A stretch of DNA of 64,000 nt from Diphasiastrum complanatum (Eukaryota > Streptophyta > Lycopodiopsida > Lycopodiales > Lycopodiaceae), in the NCBI GenBank assembly GCA_029204225.1, contig CM055108.1:11625782-11689781 (forward strand), given 5' to 3'. Shown here in pieces: positions 60,340-64,000 of this stretch; positions within the stretch are counted from its first letter, which is position 1; each line of letters starts with the position of its first letter. A program made the position numbers and the translations under genes. The notes below the pieces were generated by a model that saw only the letters and a list, made by a program, of their open reading frames with translations, searched no databases and had not been told where the DNA came from.

Positions 60340-60352
60340 GGCTCCGATGCCA
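60340..60352 (-). promoter_or_regulatory. Primer-binding site of Copia G, degenerate
   Basis: The minus strand reads TGGCATCGGAGCC where the canonical site is TGGTATCAGAGC. It directly adjoins the LTR. Confidence 0.65.
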
Positions 60353-60987
60353 TGTGAAAGTACTGTACTTTAGGACCATAAATTGATCTACAAAAGATCC
60401 ACAAGAGTGATTGGATGCTTGCTTAACAATCTATCAAAAAACTAGTCATCAAAAAGTTGATCTAGATTGGCAATTTGACAAACAACAAGCATTAACAATC
60501 AAAATCATTGATCAACATTGAAATCGGAGGCCACATGTGTGTACTATAGGCTGTAGTAAGGCCTTCAACCTGAGAAACACGTAGAAATTGATTTGGTTTC
60601 ATTTGGATCACAAAAACTCAATGTACATAGTGAACTAGCTTGAGATTGCCAATGAGCTCCAAAAAATATTCTATCTTCTCACTATGGGAGTTGGAATACA
60701 TAGCAAATTCGACTTCCTTCTTGAAGTTAGGTGGATTTCCAACATGTAATAAGGAAGTTAACTCACTCTTCTTGCCCTAAAATGAAACCCTAGCCTAGAT
60801 CCTTGAGTTATGCTTGGTAGGTAGCTAGTTGGTCAAATTTTCATCTTAAACCTAGGTGTAGGTCCTATAAAGTAGGGATGACCACCAAATAGACATGACC
60901 AACTCTCTTGACTTGACCTAACCTACATTAGGAGTGGGTTGCCATGTGGCATATTGGCCTTCCATGTGTGGAACCCAATTATTCACA
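60353..60987 (-). mobile_element. LTR of Copia G (5' LTR, minus strand)
   Basis: Minus-sense TGTGAATAATTGGG...GTACTTTCACA, 635 bp, with CACATGTGTG and CCATGTGTGG motifs as in other Copia LTRs here. No gag-pol or second LTR is found. The right flank is ATATT, but no partner duplication can be seen. Confidence 0.65.
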
Positions 60988-61225
60988 ATATTTACAAAGT
61001 TCTACATGGTTTTTGATCAAGCTAGATTTGCCAATTTCTGGCAATTCTTCACAATCCTGATGGGAATGACTTGGAGAAAAAGACAATCTTTCAATATAAA
61101 GTCGTACCTTATACCATTATTAACAATGTTCTGTATAATCTTGGTGTAGATCATCAGTTAAGAAGGTGTCTTGAAGCTAAAAAAACACCTCTGTTTCACA
61201 AGTCCAACCAGCATTCACTGCAGCC
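60988..61225 (+). other. Region upstream of the acidic coiled-coil ORF
   Basis: Short open stretches only ('TIFQYKVVPYTIINNVLYNL' in one frame near 61075-61140), possibly an earlier exon of the following ORF. Otherwise nothing recognised. Confidence 0.3.
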
Positions 61226-62330
61226 ATGGAGGTCGACACAACAGAAGTCCCGAAGGAAACAGAGTCGAATGTTGCTGCACAAAATATACCTGAGCCCTCT
61301 ACTGCAGCCGATACTTTGGCCATCGTCCTAGCTACAAACGGGTCTTCTGAGAAGCCAAAGAGCTCTGCATCCACGGATGGCGAAGACACCATCTCCGACA
61401 CGCAGATGCAAGACAAAGACAAAGGGGTTGATGAGGAGGCAACGAACGTGGATGAGGACGACAAAGAGAATTTGTACAGATGGTATCATCAATTTTTCTT
61501 GGGTGCCAAGGATATTGTTGGTAAAATCCATGTCTATGATCTGCACATCCAAGATAGCATGATGCAATTATTCCAACATACGGATGAGATGACCAGCAAC
61601 ATTAAAATGTTGCCTGAGAAGATTACATTTCTAGAGGCAGACAACAAGTTGTTGACTGAGCAAAATCGCTCTTTGGGCCGAATGCTCCAACAATTAATTG
61701 ACAAAGCCCAATCATACAAGGACAACAATAAGACACTAACGACCAAGTCTGCAGAATTGCAGACAAATTTTGATTCTTTGACAACTGAGCTTAATAAGGT
61801 CAACACACAAAAGACCACTCTACAAACCACTCTTCAAGACTACTAGGAGAATAAAGATAGAAACTGCCTTACAATTATGCAACAACTTTGGATCAATTCA
61901 GATTGATCTCTTGAAGCTGCAGTCTCTTCAGGACCAGATGCTCAAAAAATTTTGAGTTGAGTTTCTTTTTCCGCTCGAAAACAACAAAGTGTTAGTCGAA
62001 GAAGAACTCGCCGAGCTGAATGAACTATCCACCGAGACAACAATTTGTTCTGGGCTAGATGCACACGAGGAATATTTGTAAGCCCTAGAAAAGATTGAAG
62101 AATTGGCGAAGCAATTTCAAGCTACTCACAAATGTTCGGGAGTTGCTGATCACTTAGAGTATGTTGAAGCCTGCATCAAAATCTTTGACCTTCAAAAGGA
62201 AGTAGCAGATCTAAAACAATATCTCAAAGACTAGAAGCTCGCTGTAGACATCCACAGCCAGGACGTTGCAGAAGCATAGCCTAAGGCAAAACGACCGAGG
62301 AGAAATCAGACGAAGGTACATATGTGCAGA
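61226..62330 (+). pseudogene. Acidic and coiled-coil ORF remnant
   Basis: The frame 61226-61846 (206 codons) has an acidic Ser/Thr-rich N-terminus ('STDGEDTISDTQMQDKDKGV') and a long coiled coil ('ITFLEADNKLLTEQNRSLGR', 'ELQTNFDSLTTELNKVNTQK'). It stops at TAG 61844. Further helical pieces follow in shifted frames to about 62260 ('CIKIFDLQKEVADLKQYLKD') with TAG stops, ending in a basic 'KAKRPRRNQ'. The design matches 25.0-25.9 kb and 1-810: accessory coiled-coil proteins probably linked to Tat-type Gypsy elements. Function unknown. Confidence 0.45.
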
Positions 62331-62980
62331 ACGTTTTCAAGTTTTTTCTGAATGATTTTGGAAGTGGAGTCCTTGCCATCTTAACATCGAATTGCAATGG
62401 CATGTCGATTATTTGATGCTACCAAGCTCAATAGGCATGGCATTCGAGAACTGGCAGTCAATGTGGGAAAAAGAAGGTTTTCTCTGGTTATGGGACCAAC
62501 TTAGCATAGAGCAAAAGAGATGTCTATGTTGGCCCATAATCCAAGGAAAATTTAAAGTTTTGCCATTCAAGTCAGTTGAACTGTACATAGGCTCAACCTT
62601 CATGTATGCGCGCTAGAGTACATCCAGATAAAGGAGTACCAAGTTTTGAAGCATAGCGATTCGAAACGAAAATTTTGGAGGCGTTCAAGTTATGCTTACC
62701 AGATTCCAATAACTAGTTATGGAATGCCCCCTAGCCATGTTTCTCATTCCTAGCTTAAGGATTTGAAAGGCCTACTTCACCTCCGACACCTCCATATTCC
62801 CTCTATCCAACACCATACCTCTTCATTATGCTCCCCTTATGCTCCTTTCTCCTCCACCACTTACCCCAATCTCAACATAAATGCTACTAGTGCACTAAGT
62901 GTGGTTGATTCTAAGACAATGCTAAGTTTGGACATAGGCCAAATTGTAAACATCAAAAATAATTTGTAAACCATATGTAT
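62331..62980 (+). pseudogene. Decayed globular and Pro-rich tail after the coiled-coil ORF
   Basis: Frame 62392-62616 reads 'GMAFENWQSMWEKEGFLWLW' and 'KFKVLPFKSVELYIGSTFMY'. After stops, a Pro/Ser-rich stretch spans 62763-62969. It may be the C-terminal part of the preceding protein. Not recognised. Confidence 0.35.
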
Positions 62981-64000
62981 AGATAAATAGGAGTATGCCC
63001 AAGATTATCTTTTCTTTTAATATAAGTCTAGCTTGACAGTAATGTAGCTGATCAGCATAGAAGCACAAGCAATCTTTAATTAAATGGCCATTTTATAGCT
63101 TAGTACTAAAGAAATTGTAAAGTTGAGTTTAAAATCTTAAAAATAGTTAATCCAAGTAGTTAAACTTGATTGGACTTTCAGTTCAAATGTTGTGGTCCAA
63201 TCACAAATCATCTCCTTCCTTTCCCAATAAGGGAAGATCGACAAATTGTGAATAGATGTCTATAAGTATTGTGAGTTTTTTATTCTTGTTTTTTTACAGT
63301 CTTAAGATAAAATGGAACTCAATATATGTGAACTCAATGTACAAATATCAAACTCCAAAATCATAATATTTATTAATAAAGACAACCAAACCTCTAGGTC
63401 TTTATATAGCAAAGGGTTGTTTATAGAATTGTAAATGACCAAAAAAAAAAAAAGAGTCACCAACTCTACTTGAGTAGAGTTTATTTGATTTGAATTTTAC
63501 TTTTTGAAAAACAATATAGAATTTTGATTTTCTTTTCAAAAAATTGAAAAATTCATTGTAAAATAATTTAATTGAACTATTTCTTTTGCCTTACTAACTC
63601 TCACTAGTGAACAAAGATAGTACGTCAAAAGAATTTTTCTTTTCATTTTTGGCTCTACTAGATCTACTTGTTAATGAATAGAACTCCTAAGTGACAAAGA
63701 AATCAATCTAACATTAAAAAATATGTAAATTTTAAATTATAAAACAATTTCAATTTTTTCTTTTGTGTACCAGCTTTATTCGCCAACAAGTAGAACTAGG
63801 AGCAAAATAAACTTGACATTCACAGCCACGTTCATATTAGCTATAAATGACCAAAAAAGTTATGAATGTCATGTTGTGATCTCATGTCAAAATCTTATGT
63901 ATCATCTTGACTTGCATTACATGTGATTTTCATGCTTGGCAGGTTGAGTTGGGCCAATGTTTTGAAATTTGAATTTGACATTGACCACAGTTGATAGTTT
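62981..64000. other. AT-rich stretch without recognised features
   Basis: No ORF, repeat or retroelement motif was recognised on either strand. A poly-A run lies at about 63441-63453. Confidence 0.6.

Noticed and set aside
61177-61464. Minus-strand Ser/Val-rich frame opposite the acidic ORF
   Set aside because: It is the complement of the acidic coiled-coil coding strand, with no start context or motif of its own.

Overview
The window looks like nuclear DNA of a land plant with a large, transposon-packed genome. Nearly every recognisable coding stretch is Ty1/Copia or Ty3/Gypsy. The primer-binding sites are plant-type (tRNA-iMet-like for Copia, tRNA-Asp-like for Gypsy), introns are short GT-AG, and long GA/CT microsatellites are frequent. 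I see no rRNA, tRNA, CRISPR array or bacterial-style operon. Species cannot be told from sequence alone.

Left half (1-24.9 kb): the 3' end of a Gypsy element (coiled-coil ORF, polypurine tract, LTR) is followed by a four-layer nest. A minus-strand Gypsy-type element (A', 2.25-4.1 kb and 21.2-21.5 kb) was entered by a plus-strand gag-only element (A, 4110-21242, target duplication AAGAG). A was entered by a minus-strand Copia (C, 6567-18875, CGAAT), and the 3' LTR of C was entered by a plus-strand Copia (D, 6861-13159, AGTAG). A truncated minus-strand Copia (H) follows.

Middle (25-50.5 kb): a coiled-coil ORF remnant, a Copia integrase remnant and a Gypsy integrase remnant precede a Gypsy/Tat-like element (G1: 5' LTR 28791-29605, gag from about 30.9 kb, protease-RT-RNase H-integrase 45.0-49.3 kb). 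Its gag is split by a minus-strand gag-only element (B, 32192-45015, ACAAC). B holds a reverse-transcriptase-less Copia (E) with a solo LTR of family D inside it (GTATT), a Copia RNase H scrap, a minisatellite and a nearly intact Copia (F). A and B, plus a third fragment near 59-59.8 kb, share one gag-only protein design with a distinctive C-terminal domain. Their LTRs carry the GA/CT tracts, and the LTR ends and primer site of A resemble G1, which suggests a non-autonomous/autonomous partnership.

Right part (50.5-64 kb): 50.5-59.0 kb lacks LTR-retrotransposon proteins and is the most unusual stretch. It holds a broken transposase-like protein whose pieces lie convergently on both strands (52.0-55.4 kb), a 450-bp array of ACGTG/ACGCG motifs (55.6-56.04 kb), and a divergent histone H3-like reading frame (56314-56694). 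The H3-like frame stays in phase with a four-exon Ulp1/C48-type cysteine protease gene ending at 58138. A convergent unknown gene follows on the minus strand (58.3-59.0 kb). Beyond come the third gag-only fragment, a Copia LTR (60353-60987), a decayed coiled-coil ORF (61.2-62.9 kb) and about 1 kb of AT-rich DNA with nothing recognisable.

Most genes are broken. Many premature stops are those expected from C-to-T change at CAG, CAA or CGA codons, as in long-methylated transposons. Copia F (one stop) is closest to intact.
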